Assembly (NCBI GenBank): GCA_900143635.1
Contig: FREY01000004.1
Coordinates: forward strand, 1 to 64,000
Source of the DNA: Rhodobacteraceae bacterium Alg231-04
Lineage (GTDB): Bacteria > Pseudomonadota > Alphaproteobacteria > Rhodobacterales > Rhodobacteraceae
Length of the DNA stretch: 64,000 nt
Direction: 5' to 3'
Shown piece after piece: positions 63,613 to 64,000 of this stretch; positions within the stretch are counted from its first letter, which is position 1, and each line of letters begins with the position of its first letter. The notes beneath the pieces are model-generated. The model had not been told where the DNA came from. It saw nothing but the letters and a program-made list of their open reading frames with translations, and searched no databases. A program made the translations under genes and the position numbers.

Positions 63613-64000
63613 TTATTCTGCCGGAACGCTTGCGGCGCTGCCATGACCACGACCCGCGGAGATCAGATCACGCCGGGCCAATGCGTAGTTGTCTTCGGCG
63701 CCGCCGCGTTTGAAGCGGCGGTCGTCCAGAATCGCTTCAACCGCGTCCAGCTGGCCTGCGCGCAGGCCAGCATCAATGGTCATGCGTTCAAACACATCGC
63801 GCTGGGCGTGGCTACCACCTGCCAGCTGCATGGTGGCGCGCGCACGGGCCAGATTGGCAAATGCTATACCATAATTGCCCTCGCCAAAGGCCTCTAGCCC
63901 GTCAGCGGCGGCGCAGCCGGGCGTGTCCATCCGGTCGGCCATGTCGCTGCCGGTGGATTTGGCATCGTGGTGAATGCGCTGGACCAGACGTTTGGTGTCG
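63613..64000 (-). CDS. TPR protein of the TTC38 type (partial, runs off the window)
   Basis: The open frame continues to the window edge, so only the last ~129 residues are seen. The block GGSHAQRDVFERMTIDAGLRAGQLDAVEAILDDRRFKRGG resembles the C-terminal end of tetratricopeptide repeat protein 38 family members (GGSnAQRDVF ... ER). An internal ATG at 63942 is unlikely to be the start, as the frame is open above it. Function unknown. It ends 22 bases before opgC. Confidence 0.7.
   Translation of the reverse strand, partial: DTKRLVQRIHHDAKSTGSDMADRMDTPGCAAADGLEAFGEGNYGIAFANLARARATMQLAGGSHAQRDVFERMTIDAGLRAGQLDAVEAILDDRRFKRGGAEDNYALARRDLISAGRGHGSAASVPAE

Overview
The window looks like the chromosome of a marine alphaproteobacterium of the Rhodobacteraceae (Roseobacter group). 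This rests on the high GC content and on family-level resemblance: a stand-alone Hint-domain protein, PcaQ/PobA, a TPR sulfotransferase, an OpgC-OpgG-OpgH glucan operon and an MnhA with fused MnhB part in a six-gene Mrp operon. It is an inference, not a database match.

Layout. 1-2875 is the edge of an integrated element: the end of an IS3-family insertion sequence, a gene cut off by it, a RidA-like enzyme divergent from a WYL regulator, two small unknown genes, and then the 3' part of a tRNA-Leu(UAA) gene that looks like an attachment-site remnant. 2882-11204 holds pcaQ/pobA (4-hydroxybenzoate catabolism), a rhodanese, an esterase, a TetR regulator with a PspA/YiaAB-type envelope-stress pair carrying four matching operators, DUF817 and KptA. 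11665-20312 carries core metabolism: glyA, NAD kinase, an amidase, prpE and a malic enzyme-phosphotransacetylase. 20518-24144 is a nucleoside-salvage operon (cdd-deoA-deoB-upp), followed by a SPOR protein and an M48-like protein without its zinc motif.

26764-38533 is rich in acyl-CoA metabolism: an acyl-CoA synthetase, a DMT exporter, a sulfotransferase, a Hint protein, then a minus-strand cluster of fad genes (multifunctional enzyme, thiolase, GST, acyl-CoA dehydrogenase) headed by a MerR regulator, with a second MerR gene behind it. 38667-40904 encodes two overlapping hotdog thioesterases and a MATE transporter. 40963-42694 is a DUF952-pyrD-arsC operon. Then come a 5'-nucleotidase, a DUF1992 protein, a TPR sulfotransferase, an SRAP protein, a MarR regulator and a selenium pair placed tail to tail (mnmH and an oxidoreductase-SelD fusion).

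51305-57190 is a complete Mrp-type cation/proton antiporter operon (mnhA/B-C-D-E-F-G). 57424-58712 has a Tat-type rhodanese overlapping a secreted esterase. The window closes with a periplasmic glucan operon (opgC-opgG/D-opgH, minus strand) and the end of a TTC38-like TPR gene running off the edge.

The least expected signals are regulatory or structural: the tRNA-Leu remnant, the TGAAC-N3-GTTCA operator set, the RidA/WYL palindrome, the TTTGCAAA-like cluster upstream of prpE, palindromes between maeB and cdd, and an 88-base inverted repeat near 58.8 kb. I found no rRNA, no complete tRNA, no CRISPR array and no obvious defence system.
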